A stretch of DNA of 64,000 nucleotides from JBBBNV01 sp037137075 (GCF_037137075.1 NZ_JBBBNV010000001.1:372001-436000); one strand, 5' to 3'. Shown: positions 1 to 10,000, counted from the first letter of the stretch. A program made the numbers and translations. The notes: generated from the letters alone by a model not told the origin.

Positions 1-1
1 C

Positions 2-1810
2 AAATACCGTGTGTATCAAAACGACCAGCTGCTGCAGGAGTTCAACAGCACTGCGAGTGCAATACAATATGCCCGCCGGTGGTCCAGCAGCCACGTAGAG
101 GAAATCGGAACGCGTACGTGGATCTGGGACAATTTGCCCCGGTACAAAGTATATCAGTATGATGCCGGCATAGGTGAATTCCAAACCTTGGCCGAAGCCA
201 TCCAAGAGGCCAAGAAATGGGGCCATGCCAGCATCCGGGACCTGCAATCCAGCGGGTGGGAATGGAACAATTACCCCCGTTACCGGTTGTATCAGGGGGA
301 TATGACGCTCGACGGCTGGGAATTTCAGACGCTGAAGGAGGCCCAGGCCGAGGCGGCCAAATGGTCCGGCGCTCACATTATCGATTTGGCCAACAACACC
401 TGGATTTGGGATAACATAACAGCTACCCAAAAAGCCGCCCTTCGCGCCGGGGACAAAACCTATCGTGTTATGCAGGGCAGCTATACCCAAGACAGCTGGA
501 CCTTCGCTTATTTGGAGGATGCCGTGCAGGAGGCGCTTAGCTGGGCCGGTTCCAGCGTGGTCCGGGAAGATACGAAACAAACCGTTTACCGCAATGATGC
601 GCCGTATATTGTCCTTCAGAATAGCCAGACGCTGGATGCCTTTATCAGTCTCGATGCAGCAATCGCCTATGCCAAGCAGTGGGGCCATGCCCGCGTCATC
701 ACTGACGGCCGCACCATCTGGACGAATTCGCCTTATTATCAAGTGTATCAAAATGATACGCTGATCGGAGAATACAGCACGGTTGCCGCGGCTCTTGGCT
801 ATGCTGCCGGGTACGCCAATGCGTCGATCGCCACACTTGACGGCAAGCAGCTGTGGAACAATTTCCGCAAGCTCCAGCTATGGGGCTGGAACGGGGTTTC
901 ATCCGCAGATACGATTAAGACGCAGCTCTCTGCTGTACAAGGACTCGATGTCAACTCTCCGACCTGGTTCCAGCTCGCTGACGCAAGCGGCAAGCTTACC
1001 GACAATTCCAGCAAGGATATGGTCGCCTACCTGAAGCAGCGGGGCCATCAGGTGCATGCCTTGGTCCATAATCAATTCGATGCTTCGCTGACCAGCGCGT
1101 TTCTGGCCAATGACGCCGCTGTACAATCGTTTGTAACCAATCTTGTGGAACGGGCCGCCGCTCTTGGCATCGATGGACTCAACATTGATTTTGAGAATTT
1201 GGCCGGAAAGGACCGCGCGGCGTTCACCGCTTTTATGAAAAAGCTGACAGACAGCGCCCATGCCAAGGGCCTGGTGGTGTCCGTGGATTTACCGCGTGGC
1301 AGTATAAAATGGAATCATCTGACAGCCTTCGATCATGAGAAGCTTGGAGCCATGGTCGATTACATCGTCACGATGACCTATGATCAGAACTGGTCCTCCG
1401 GGCCGACCGCGGGATCGGTAGCCGGACTGGACTGGGTGGAGCAAGGCGTTCAGGAATTTTTGTCTTACGGCATTCCGCGCGACAAGCTGATTATGGGCAT
1501 CCCGTTCTATGTGCGGGAATGGAAAATCGACAGTAGCGGCGGTCTGGTCTCAAGCCGCGCCGTCCTGATGAAGCAGCTGTCCGATCTGATCAAAAGCAAA
1601 AATGCGAAGCTCACCTGGGACAGCACTTACGGGCAATACAAAGCGGAATACACAGAGGATGGCTATACCTTCGTGCTGTGGATGGAAACCGAGGAAACCG
1701 TCAAAGCGCGGCTGGCCATTGCCAAGAAATATGAGCTCGCCGGAGTAGCCGCATGGCGTCTGGGCTACGAGCAGTCCGATTTATGGACGATGCTGCTGCA
1801 GGAGAAATAA
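2..1810 (+). CDS. GH18 family glycosyl hydrolase with N-terminal repeats (5' end outside window)
   Basis: The reading frame is already open at base 2, so the start lies upstream; the GTG at 11 falls inside a repeat and is not a credible start. About 290 residues form six degenerate repeats of roughly 45 residues, each beginning with a Y-x-V/L-Y-Q-x-D-like motif and ending W-x-W-x-N. They are followed by a GH18 barrel. The family signature DGxxxDxE is present as DGLNIDFE, with the catalytic Glu at about residue 395 counted from base 11, and a later MTYD motif matches the substrate-binding strand. Such proteins usually cleave chitin or peptidoglycan glycan strands; the repeats probably bind wall or glycan (inference). 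A signal peptide cannot be assessed. A bidirectional hairpin follows the stop. Confidence 0.85.
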   Translation, partial: KYRVYQNDQLLQEFNSTASAIQYARRWSSSHVEEIGTRTWIWDNLPRYKVYQYDAGIGEFQTLAEAIQEAKKWGHASIRDLQSSGWEWNNYPRYRLYQGDMTLDGWEFQTLKEAQAEAAKWSGAHIIDLANNTWIWDNITATQKAALRAGDKTYRVMQGSYTQDSWTFAYLEDAVQEALSWAGSSVVREDTKQTVYRNDAPYIVLQNSQTLDAFISLDAAIAYAKQWGHARVITDGRTIWTNSPYYQVYQNDTLIGEYSTVAAALGYAAGYANASIATLDGKQLWNNFRKLQLWGWNGVSSADTIKTQLSAVQGLDVNSPTWFQLADASGKLTDNSSKDMVAYLKQRGHQVHALVHNQFDASLTSAFLANDAAVQSFVTNLVERAAALGIDGLNIDFENLAGKDRAAFTAFMKKLTDSAHAKGLVVSVDLPRGSIKWNHLTAFDHEKLGAMVDYIVTMTYDQNWSSGPTAGSVAGLDWVEQGVQEFLSYGIPRDKLIMGIPFYVREWKIDSSGGLVSSRAVLMKQLSDLIKSKNAKLTWDSTYGQYKAEYTEDGYTFVLWMETEETVKARLAIAKKYELAGVAAWRLGYEQSDLWTMLLQEK

Positions 1811-1930
1811 ATCCGCTCTTATCCTTTACTACATTTACTACAAAAATCATGTATGATGTTATTCACAGTGATGACCTGAGCCTCATTTTCAATCACTGCG
1901 TCTAGCTTCTAGCTGCTTGATGTAACAATA

Positions 1931-1974
1931 AAACCAGGTACAGCGCCGTCATTCGGACAGCATGTACCTGGTTT
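1931..1974. terminator. Bidirectional rho-independent terminator
   Basis: An 11-bp perfect stem pairs 1931-1941 with 1964-1974. A T-run follows on the plus strand and an A-run precedes it, so it can serve both the GH18 gene and the convergent RbsD gene. Confidence 0.8.
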
Positions 1975-1981
1975 TTGCCGG

Positions 1982-2368
1982 TTAACCGGAAATAATCATA
2001 ATGTTGGCGTAAGGCACTGTGTCCCCCGTGCGAATCACTGCTCTGGATTCCGGGCAGATGGCTTTAAACCGCTGATGGGAAATGACCATAAACTTCAATT
2101 CCGGGAACCTCTGCCGCATCGTCTCCAGCCGCTCCGGACTGGCGGCGGCCATCTCCTCCGTCACGATAATCGTGTCGATAATGAATTCCCCGTGGATGGC
2201 GGTCAGAACGTCCAGCACTGTCGGCAAATCATCCGTCAGCGCCAAATCGATCCGCTCCACGTTCATCGGAACCGGAAACCCCCGGTCACTAATTGTAATA
2301 ATGTCCGTATGGCCTGTTTCGCTAAGCACCCGGTTCAACGCCGGATTCAAAATTCCTCTCCGCTTCAT
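1982..2368 (-). CDS. rbsD: RbsD/FucU family sugar mutarotase (D-ribose pyranase-like)
   Basis: A 128-residue protein of typical RbsD length. It carries the family hallmarks: N-terminal KRRGILNP, GHTDxxxxxDxGFPxP around residues 19-34, RIDLALT, a HxxFK segment and the C-terminal RTGDTVPYANIMI. The family interconverts pyranose and furanose or anomeric forms of sugars in the cytoplasm, feeding an enzyme that uses one form. The start is ATG at 2368 because GGAGG lies 8 bases upstream; the longer open frame has no such site. It overlaps the stop of the small upstream gene (ATGA) and is the last gene of the operon starting at 4932. RbsD and FucU are hard to separate by eye; the sequence looks closer to RbsD. 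Confidence 0.85.
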   Translation of the reverse strand: MKRRGILNPALNRVLSETGHTDIITISDRGFPVPMNVERIDLALTDDLPTVLDVLTAIHGEFIIDTIIVTEEMAAASPERLETMRQRFPELKFMVISHQRFKAICPESRAVIRTGDTVPYANIMIISG

Positions 2369-2574
2369 GACTGTGCCTCCTTCTGCTGCACAAGCACATG
2401 ATCCCGCTGCGAAAGCGTGATTTGCTCCCGCAAGGTTGGGGCAGGCCGCTTCATATAAAATGTTTCTTCCCCGTTCCACACCGCGACGCTGACAAGCTCC
2501 CAGCCCTCCTCGCCAAGTGAAGCCAGTTCAGACCGATTCGTACCGATATAATACTCCCATAAAACTGCCGCCAT
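2365..2574 (-). CDS. Small DUF4177-like protein
   Basis: A 69-residue protein with an aromatic start (WEYYIG) and the motif LGEEGWELVSV, which resembles the short DUF4177-type fold. The function is unknown. It overlaps the RbsD gene by 4 bases and sits 12 bases after the SDR gene, so it is translated as part of the sugar operon. It could be a small accessory subunit of the neighbouring enzymes, but nothing in the sequence proves this. Confidence 0.6.
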   Translation of the reverse strand: MAAVLWEYYIGTNRSELASLGEEGWELVSVAVWNGEETFYMKRPAPTLREQITLSQRDHVLVQQKEAQS

Positions 2575-2586
2575 GACTGAATCCCC

Positions 2587-3381
2587 CTAGCGCTCCAATT
2601 GATCATCCGGCTGAGCCGCCTTCACCGTCAAACCGCCGTCAACCATCAGGAGATGCCCGTTGACCTGCATCGCTTCATCGGATGCGAGGAACACGACCGC
2701 ATCCCCGATTTGGCGGGCGGTGCCAAGCCGTTTCATCGGATTGGCGTTCATCTCCTTCTCACGCATGCCGGGAGCGGCCAAAAAGTCCGTGCACATGTCC
2801 GTATCCACCGTGCTGGGCCCGACTGCATTCACGTTAATGTTATACGGGCCAAGCTCAATAGCCATGCCCTTGGTCAGCATATGGGCCGCCGCTTTGGAGG
2901 ATTGATAGTGCGGAATGACCGGGCTGGTAACGACCAGACTGGCAGTCGACAAAACATTGACGATTTTGCCGTAGCGGCGTTCAATCATGGAAGACGCTGC
3001 GCGCTGCGAGCACAGAAAAATCGACTTCACATTTGTATTGTAGGTTCGATCCCACGTTTCTTCTTTTATTTTCAGAAACGATTCAAACGGTGCAACGCCC
3101 GCGTTATTGACCAGAATTTCGACCGGGCCGAGCTCCCGCTCCACCGCATCAAACATGCTCAGCACTTCGCTTTTGCTGCCGACATCGGCTTGGACCGTCA
3201 TGGCGCGCACCCCAAGCGCTTCCGCCTGCTTGCGCACCGCTTCCGCCTTATCGCGCGATGAATCCGATGTGAAATTAATCGCCACGTGCGCGCCTTCTTC
3301 CGCCAGCCGGATAACGACCGCTTCACCGATTCCCCGGCTGCCTCCCGTCACCAGCGCGATTTTACCCTGCAATCTTCCCAT
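2587..3381 (-). CDS. SDR family NAD(P)-dependent oxidoreductase
   Basis: A classical short-chain dehydrogenase of 264 residues. The nucleotide-binding TGGSRGIG is at 12-19, NNAG at 92-95, the structural Asn at 117, and the catalytic set Ser145 or Ser148, Tyr159 and Lys163 is complete. A GGGGAG site lies 7 bases before ATG 3381. It sits between a UxaA-type dehydratase and an RbsD-type mutarotase. This set resembles non-phosphorylating sugar routes, such as the Campylobacter fucose locus with split uxaA, an SDR and a mutarotase, so a sugar or sugar-acid dehydrogenase role is likely. The substrate cannot be read from sequence, and annotation as a 3-oxoacyl-ACP reductase would be a generic family transfer. 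Confidence 0.85.
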   Translation of the reverse strand: MGRLQGKIALVTGGSRGIGEAVVIRLAEEGAHVAINFTSDSSRDKAEAVRKQAEALGVRAMTVQADVGSKSEVLSMFDAVERELGPVEILVNNAGVAPFESFLKIKEETWDRTYNTNVKSIFLCSQRAASSMIERRYGKIVNVLSTASLVVTSPVIPHYQSSKAAAHMLTKGMAIELGPYNINVNAVGPSTVDTDMCTDFLAAPGMREKEMNANPMKRLGTARQIGDAVVFLASDEAMQVNGHLLMVDGGLTVKAAQPDDQLER

Positions 3382-3433
3382 TTAGAATCTCCCCTTTTAA
3401 AAATGCCGCCATTTCATCGCCGGGTTCTAAGCC

Positions 3434-4597
3434 CTACAAGCTCGGTCCAATCCGGTTAATGCTGAATTCCTGATGGCCGAGAATCTCGGCTTTGGTCAGC
3501 TTGCCGCCGGCGATGTCACGGATTTCGTCCCAAATGAGCTGACCGGCCTCCTCCAGGCTCATTGTGCCTTCCAGCATCGGGCTAACATTGACGTCCATAT
3601 TGTCGGACATTTTGTCATACATCCGGCCGTTTGCCGTTATTTTGATAACCGGAATAACCGCCGATCCTGTCGGCGTTCCCCGCCCGGTCGTGAAGCACAC
3701 GATATGCGCGCCGCTGGCGGCCATACCGGAAACACATTCAATGTCATTGCCCGGCGAATCCATAAAATATAAGCCTTTGCCTGTCAAAGGCTCGGCATAT
3801 TCAATGACTCCGGCAATCGGCGCGGTTCCGCACTTGCTGATGCAGCCGAGCGACTTCTCTTCAATAGTCGTCAAGCCCCCGGCAATGTTGCCCGGACTCG
3901 GGTTGCCGCCCCGCATATCCGCCCCCATGCGCTCGACCTCCTGCTCGAAGCGGCTCACAATGTGATACAGCTTCTCTGCGGTTTCCGGCGTCTGGCAGCG
4001 CTCGGCCAGTATATGCTCGGCACCGATAATTTCCGTCGTCTCGCCGATAACGATGCTGCCGCCCGCTTCGATCAGCTTGTCGGCCGCTACACCTAGCGCC
4101 GGATTGGAGGCCAGTCCGCTCGTCGCGTCCGAACCGCCGCATTTGACGCCGACAATCAGCTCCTCCAGCGGGATCGGCGTTTGTGGCAGCGCATCCAGCT
4201 GGGCGCGAAGCCGCTTGGCGATCGCCGCCCCCTCTTGAATCGTCTTGATGGACCCGCCGCAGGACTGAATATCCAGCACCTCCACCGGCTTGCCCGTCTT
4301 GCGGATTTCAGCGGCCAGCGCCTCCGGATCAATAACCTCGCAGCCAAGGCCGATGACGATCACTGCGCCTACGTTCGGATTTTTCCCTGTGCCTGCCAAG
4401 GTATCAAAGGTTCGCGTCACATCGTTCCCGATCTGGCTGCATCCGTGCTGATGCGGAATCGCCACCGAATCCGGCACCAGCTGGCTAATGCGCACGCTGA
4501 CCTGATTGGCACAGATGACAGTCGGCATAATCAGCAGATGATTGCGGATGCCGAATGTCCCGTTGTCCCGGCGGTATCCCATAATGGTGCTTGTCAT
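3434..4597 (-). CDS. UxaA family sugar-acid dehydratase, large (C-terminal) subunit
   Basis: 387 residues matching the C-terminal part of altronate/galactarate dehydratases: RRDNGTFGIRN near the start, HQHGCSQIG, GLGCEV, VGVKCGGSDATSG, and a late FTTGRGTPTGSAV segment. The conserved Cys and His residues are those expected for metal binding in this family. The enzyme dehydrates aldonic or uronic-derived acids to 2-keto-3-deoxy acids. In some bacteria one polypeptide holds both domains; here the SAF domain is the separate gene at 4594-4932, which overlaps it by 4 bases (ATGA). The substrate is unknown; altronate, galactarate and 6-deoxy acids such as fuconate are all possible. Confidence 0.85.
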   Translation of the reverse strand: MTSTIMGYRRDNGTFGIRNHLLIMPTVICANQVSVRISQLVPDSVAIPHQHGCSQIGNDVTRTFDTLAGTGKNPNVGAVIVIGLGCEVIDPEALAAEIRKTGKPVEVLDIQSCGGSIKTIQEGAAIAKRLRAQLDALPQTPIPLEELIVGVKCGGSDATSGLASNPALGVAADKLIEAGGSIVIGETTEIIGAEHILAERCQTPETAEKLYHIVSRFEQEVERMGADMRGGNPSPGNIAGGLTTIEEKSLGCISKCGTAPIAGVIEYAEPLTGKGLYFMDSPGNDIECVSGMAASGAHIVCFTTGRGTPTGSAVIPVIKITANGRMYDKMSDNMDVNVSPMLEGTMSLEEAGQLIWDEIRDIAGGKLTKAEILGHQEFSINRIGPSL

Positions 4598-4932
4598 GCT
4601 TTCTCCTCCTTCACCGGCTCCGGCTTCGCCTGGTCGCCCCGGCCGCGAATGCCTTCCACGTTGTGTATATGAACATGCTCACCCGGAACGATTGCAGCCG
4701 TTGCCCGGCCGATGACCTCACCGTATTTCAGCACCAGATCGCCGGCCTGGATCGGAGCAATTGCAATTTTGTGACCGAATGGGACCGCATTCAAACAGGT
4801 CAACTGCTGAGCCTCGCCGCCGACAAGATAACGAATTTGCTGACCTTCCGCCAAATCCTTAATTGCCGTCGCCACATGATCCCTGCCGTCCATCACCAGC
4901 GCTTCCGCCCCGGCTTCAATATTTCCTGCCAT
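4594..4932 (-). CDS. UxaA family dehydratase, small SAF-domain subunit
   Basis: 112 residues with the pattern of the N-terminal SAF domain of altronate dehydratase: DHVATAIKDL early, then VPFGHKIA, IAPIQAGDLVLKYGEVIG, and EHVHIHNVEG. It pairs with the large subunit encoded immediately downstream with a 4-base overlap. It is the first gene of the operon and its promoter and palindromic operator lie 38-84 bases upstream. The C-terminal tail (QAKPEPVKEEKA) is charged and probably flexible. Split UxaA genes are also known from Campylobacter. Confidence 0.85.
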   Translation of the reverse strand: MAGNIEAGAEALVMDGRDHVATAIKDLAEGQQIRYLVGGEAQQLTCLNAVPFGHKIAIAPIQAGDLVLKYGEVIGRATAAIVPGEHVHIHNVEGIRGRGDQAKPEPVKEEKA

Positions 4933-4970
4933 TTCTAGACCACCGCCTGAAGTATTGGAATATGAATGTT

Positions 4971-4986
4971 GAGTTACCGATAACTC
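4971..4986. promoter_or_regulatory. Perfect 16-bp palindrome, LacI-type operator
   Basis: GAGTTACCGATAACTC has arms GAGTTA/TAACTC and a central CpG, the hallmark of LacI/GalR family operators. It lies just downstream of the -10 of the catabolic operon, where a bound repressor would block initiation. The divergent LacI gene at 5424 is the obvious candidate. Confidence 0.8.
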
Positions 4987-4987
4987 T

Positions 4988-5016
4988 AAAATATCAATTC
5001 ATTTGCTTGCTGTCAA
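4988..5016 (-). promoter_or_regulatory. SigA-type promoter of the sugar-acid operon
   Basis: On the minus strand TTGACA (5011-5016) is separated by 17 bases from TATTTT (4988-4993). The operator palindrome begins 2 bases further on. A TACAAT at 5031-5036 on the plus strand may be the -10 of the divergent lacI-type gene, though its -35 is weak. Confidence 0.7.
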
Positions 5017-5036
5017 CGATTGATTTCGGCTACAAT

Positions 5037-5423
5037 ATAACCTAAACTATCCCGCCGCCCCGTCTCGGATAAGGACAACTTCCTCTCCTGGGGAGGCATA
5101 AAATCAGCTTGCCGGATTACACACGCCATGCAGCTGCACATGCCTGAAACCGGTATGACGATGTGATGTCCGTACAATTATCCTGCACCTGCGGAGCCTA
5201 CATGCCTTGGGTGGAAGCCGCCAGGACCCCCATATTGCAGGCATCCCGCTTACTTGACTGCGCCGGAATGCCTTGCGCTTTTCTCGGACCGTCGTGAGCT
5301 TGTACTGGCCGCAGGCTGACCAGACCGCCGCGCGCAGCGGTTATACGAAGGCTTTTTTCAATACACGACTGTTTTGAGCTTCTGAGCAGTATTTGAGCGA
5401 TACCGGTTAAAGGAGTTTTTGAG
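5037..5423. other. Long untranslated stretch upstream of the LacI gene
   Basis: About 390 bases without a supported gene. Apart from the possible TACAAT -10 just before it and a GGAG site before the start at 5424, I see no convincing ORF, riboswitch or terminator. It may be a long leader, or the gene may have a closer, unrecognised promoter. Confidence 0.4.
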
Positions 5424-6452
5424 ATGGTAACCATCTATGATATTGCCAGGCAGGCCGGAGTGTCGGCGATGACCGTTTCGAGAGTTATCAATAACACAGG
5501 GCGTATCAGCGACAGCACTCGCCGCAGGGTTAAGGCGGTTATGGACGAGCTGGGCTATATCCCGAATTCGGCGGCCCGCAGTCTGGTCGTGCAGGAGACG
5601 AAAATTTTGTCCCTGCTTATTACGGACATTACGAATCCTTTCTATACAACCTTGGCGCGAGGTGCGGAAGACGCTGCCAAACGAAGCGGCTACCGGCTGC
5701 TGTTCAGCAACAGCGACGAGGACCTGAACAAAGAACGGGAATATATCGACATGGTGCTGCAAGCTCGTGTAGACGGTGTCGTGCTGGCTCCATCCGGCGA
5801 CGCGTCCCTGGAGCATCTGCATAAGCTGCGCCAGCATCGCATTCCGTTCGTGCTGCTGGACCGGGAGGTGCCTGGTGCGGAGAGCGACATGGTGCTCGGG
5901 GACAGCCGCGAAGGCGCGCGAAAGCTGGTCGAATACTTGATTTCACTCGGACATCACCGAATCGCATTCGTCAACGGATTGAGCAGCACCTCGACGGCCC
6001 GGCACCGGAAGCAGGGCTACGCCGATGCGCTTAAGCTGGGAGATTTGCCGTATATGGACGATCTGTATATGGAGATTGGTTATCGACGTTTGGACGAGCA
6101 AACTGCACTTGCCGCCGCAGAACGACTGCTTAGCGGCCCTGTGCGTCCGACCGCGATTTTTGCCGCGAATAATTTCCTGGCGCTGGCGCTTATCCGGGCC
6201 TTGAACCGGCTGGGCGTGGCCGTACCCGAGCAGATGTCCGTCGTCTGCTTCGACGATTTGGACCCGGCGGCCCTCATCGATCCGTTTCTGACCGTTGCCG
6301 CCCAGCCTGCCTACCAGTTCGGCGAGCTCGGCATTCAGCTGCTGCTGGACCGGATTGCAGGCGAAGGCCCCGATCAAAGCGCCGCCCCCTGGAAAAAAAT
6401 CATTCTTCCCTGTGAAATCATCGCCCGCCGCTCAGCCGCACCGTTGCCCTGA
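5424..6452 (+). CDS. LacI family transcriptional regulator
   Basis: 342 residues, the usual LacI length. The N-terminal HTH reads TIYDIARQAGVSAMTVSRVIN with the hinge helix region NSAARSL near 50-56, followed by a periplasmic-binding-protein-like effector domain (LLITDITNPFYTTL from about 68, GVVLAP near 113, and SVVCFDD late). It is divergent from the sugar-acid operon, and a perfect CpG-centred palindrome lies on that operon's promoter, so it most likely represses the operon until a pathway sugar binds. The ATG at 5424 has GGAG about 9 bases upstream and begins exactly where LacI proteins normally begin. Confidence 0.92.
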   Translation: MVTIYDIARQAGVSAMTVSRVINNTGRISDSTRRRVKAVMDELGYIPNSAARSLVVQETKILSLLITDITNPFYTTLARGAEDAAKRSGYRLLFSNSDEDLNKEREYIDMVLQARVDGVVLAPSGDASLEHLHKLRQHRIPFVLLDREVPGAESDMVLGDSREGARKLVEYLISLGHHRIAFVNGLSSTSTARHRKQGYADALKLGDLPYMDDLYMEIGYRRLDEQTALAAAERLLSGPVRPTAIFAANNFLALALIRALNRLGVAVPEQMSVVCFDDLDPAALIDPFLTVAAQPAYQFGELGIQLLLDRIAGEGPDQSAAPWKKIILPCEIIARRSAAPLP

Positions 6453-6540
6453 TTTTTCCCGTAATCTGCAAGCATTCTCGCTTCAAATCCGATTCGTTTT
6501 TTGCGATAATCCACCTGAGCGAGTCTCATGAGAAGGAACA

Positions 6541-6569
6541 TCAGCATAGAGATGATGTTTCTATGCTGA
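6541..6569. repeat. Inverted repeat downstream of the LacI gene
   Basis: A 10-bp perfect stem (TCAGCATAGA with its complement, 6541-6550 and 6560-6569). No T-run follows, so it is a weak terminator candidate at best. Confidence 0.4.
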
Positions 6570-6625
6570 CGTGGCAGACGGACCGGCTGTGATCGGTCCA
6601 AATTGTGCTAGTCTGGGGAGTGGGC

Positions 6626-7071
6626 ATGAAAACTTTCGCTGCTTGTTGGCTAATGGTTCTGATCCTTTGTTGCACTGCCTCAGCATCCGTCGGGGCAGAA
6701 GCAAACGAATCCTATGCGGCCTCGAATGCGCAGGACTTGCAGCACTGGAACCCTCAGGAGGACGGGATCATTTCCTTGAACGGACCCTGGGAATTGTATT
6801 GGAACCTATGGCAACAGCCAAAGCAGGCGGGTACGCCGGTTTCATAAGCCGGGGAGATCTGGAACCCGAAATAGCCGCCGCAGTATTTAACGCTGGCAAA
6901 GGCGCATTGCTTGGCCCATTCGAGCGGAAACGTGAATATAGCTTAATTCTGGTAGAAAATCTGTATCCCGGGGAACTAAGCGAAGCCATCAAAGCGAGCA
7001 TTCGTGAACAGCTATTCCAATCTAAGCTGGATGCTTACTTGAGTACGCTCGACATTCATGCAGAATTATGA
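6626..7071 (+). pseudogene. Chimeric remnant: 7TM-DISM-type sensor start joined to PpiC-like foldase end
   Basis: Two different reading frames carry two unrelated fragments. From ATG 6626 (GGGGAG just upstream) a signal peptide is followed by ISLNGPWELYWN, the typical start of the extracellular domain of 7TM-DISM sensor proteins; this frame stops at 6847. From about 6826 a second frame reads SRGDLEPEIAAAVFNAGKG and LILVENLYPGELSEAI, which resembles the C-terminal half of PpiC/SurA-type peptidyl-prolyl isomerases, ending at 7071. The junction near 6820-6850 looks like a deletion that removed most of both genes. The PpiC stop overlaps the start of the exporter gene (ATGA), as expected for an original foldase-exporter operon. 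Confidence 0.65.
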
Positions 7072-10000
7072 ACGTAGATGAGGGATGGGAGCTAGTGAAA
7101 GGAAATGGTCTACATGATCTGAATCAAATTCCGTTGTTCGATGTGTTTACCGCGGAAGAGAAGCAACTGCTGGCGGAACAGCTGCAATCGGAAGCTTTTA
7201 CCATGGGTCAAACGATCGTCGACCGGAATAGCAAAGCGAATGCTTTCTACGTTATCGTATCTGGCAAAGCCAGAAAAGTGGGAGTCAACCATGCAGGCAA
7301 GGAAACGAATCTTGGCTTGCTGCATCCGGGGGAGCATTTCGGCGAGCATAGTCTGCTCGAAGGAGAGGCTGCCTCCCCCTTCACGATCCGCGCATCTACC
7401 TCGCTTGAAGTGCTGCGTCTTGACCGGCAGCAATTCCAGGATATGGTAGCCCAGCATCCAGCTATGGAGAACTATTTCAGGCAATATATTTCCTCGGATA
7501 TCATGCGCACATTTCTGAAAAACAGCACCGTGCTTACCCATGTAGACCATGCCGCTCTTCGTTCGCTGCTCGTCCGGCTGGAAGCCCGCAGGTACGAGGC
7601 CGGCTCCTGCCTTGTTCGGGAGGGAGAGGCCGGCGACTCCTTCTATATATTGAAAGACGGATCGGCGGTTGTGGAGAAAGGCCCGGAGGCTGCGATCGTG
7701 AACCGGCTGTATCCTGGGGATTTTTTTGGGGAACTGGCATTATTGACGGGCGAGCCGCGCAAAGCGACGATTCGAGCCGCTGAAACGTTGACCGCCTCCC
7801 GCTTGTCAAAGACGGATTTTGATGAGCTGATCCAAACCTATCCAGTGATTCTGGAATCCATTAGCCGTATATCCGCCCACTACACAGCCAACACGATGGT
7901 TATGGTCACGCCCCCGGAGGAAGCCGATGAGGCCATTCCGATCGTGAGCGAGACGGACAACGCCTTTGAACATGAGGCGGGCGACAGGCATGCTGCCAAA
8001 CCGTGGAGGACCTGGAAGTGGCGGCGCAAATTCCCTGTCATTATGCAGCAGAGCGAGATGGACTGCGGCCCTGCATGTCTAACCATGATCTGTCGTTATT
8101 ACGGCTTGAACGCCAGCGTGAACCGGATGCGTGAGCGATGCAATGTGGGAGCTGAAGGAACCTCTATGCACGGGCTGATCGAAACCCTCGAATCGCTCGG
8201 ATTTACGGCTAAAGGCCTGAATACGACGATCAGCCTCCTAAAAGAGCTTCCAACTCCTTTCATTGCGCATTGGAACGGCAATCACTACCTTGTCGTCTAT
8301 GAGGTCGGCGAGCATGAAGTCGTTGTGGCCGATCCGGCTCTGGGTTACATTGATACCGTGACGCTGGAGGCTTTCAGCAAACATTAGACCGGGTTAGCCG
8401 TCGCCATAGAGCCGGCCGGGCGGCTCGCTCCATTGGAGGACAAGGAAATTTTGTGGAAACGTTACCTTGCTTACCTCCATCCATCCAAAAAGCTGCTGCT
8501 GTCGGCATTCGGGCTATCCGTAGCCATCGAGCTTATTTCTCTTGCCTTTCCGGTGGTGACGCAGCTCATTTTCGACCGCGTTCTGGACACGGCAAACTGG
8601 CCGCTGCTTCATATCATGATGGCCGTCATTCTTGTGCTTATCTGCTTTAGTACCGTTAGTACCGCCATTCGGCAGGCGCTAATCGGACGGATTGCCTATA
8701 TAATCGATCATTCGATGCTGGACAGCTTCTACCGTCATCTGTTCCGCCTGCCTTATTCCTATTTTACAAAACGAACATCGGGAGACATTTTGACACGGGT
8801 TTACGAGAACGAAAAGATTCGCAGATTAATAACCGACCATGCCATTGAGCTGCTGCTGGATTTGCTGACCCTGCTCGTGTATGGTGGCTTGATGGTTTAT
8901 TATCATTCCGGCCTGGCGTTAATCTCTTTCGCACTCATGCCGCTGTATATCGGCCTTTATGCTTACATGCTGCCAAGAATACGCCGCAATCTCCGCAAGC
9001 AGCTTATTGCCGAGGGAGAAACCCAGACACAGATTGTAGAAGCTGTGCATACCATCGCAACCGTCAAAGGATTGTCCATGGAACGAACGGTGCGCGGGAA
9101 GCTGTTAAACAAGCTAAGCCGCCTGCTCGCGCTGCGGCTGGAGGGCAACCGGCTGGAGGCGACAGCTAAAGCGGTGTCATCCGCACTGCGCTCCTTAAGC
9201 CATGCGGCTCTGCTTTATTCTGGCGCAAGCTATGTTCTGGAGGGCTAGCTTAGCGTAGGGGAGCTTGTTGCTTACACGGTGATGTTTACCTCATTTATGT
9301 TCGCACTGGAGATGATTTCGCAGCGCTGGGGCGAGCTCTCGGAAGCGCGCATTTCCATGGAACGGCTGAACGATGTCTACGAATCGACACCGGAGCATCT
9401 CCGGCCGGACCATATGCGTCTGCTTCCGTCGATTCAAGGCCATGTCCGCTTCGAAAAGGTGTCATTCCAGTACTACCGGGGCGGGAAGATGATCCTGCAG
9501 AACCTCGATTTGGAGCTGAAGCCCGGACAAACGGTAGCGCTTGTCGGACGGAGCGGCTCGGGCAAATCAACCCTTGCCAATTTGCTGCTGAAGCTGCTGG
9601 AACCTTCGGGCGGGACCATCTATGTTGACGGTTATCCGCTGCGCGAGGTGCATGCCTCCTCCATCCGCAGGCAGGTGGGCGTCGTTCAGCAGGAAACCAT
9701 GCTGTTCCGGGGCTCGGTGCGGGACAATATCGCTCCTGACGGGGAAAATATCGGCATCGATGAAATCGAACGGGCCGCCAGGCTTGCCGGTGCCCACGAG
9801 TTCATCGAAGCTCTGCCGCTCGGCTACGCTACCATGATTGGCGAAGGCGGCATCCGGCTGTCCGGCGGGCAGCGCCAGCGTATCGTTATTGCGCGCGCGC
9901 TCGTAAACAATCCGCGAATTCTTATATTCGATGAAGCCACCAGCGCGCTCGATTCGGAATCGGAGAGGATTATCCAGCAGAATATGGGCGAGATGCTGCA

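Noticed and set aside
2587..3381. A fatty-acid 3-oxoacyl-ACP reductase role for the SDR
   Set aside because: The motif set is shared by many SDRs, and the neighbours are sugar-acid enzymes, not fatty-acid genes.
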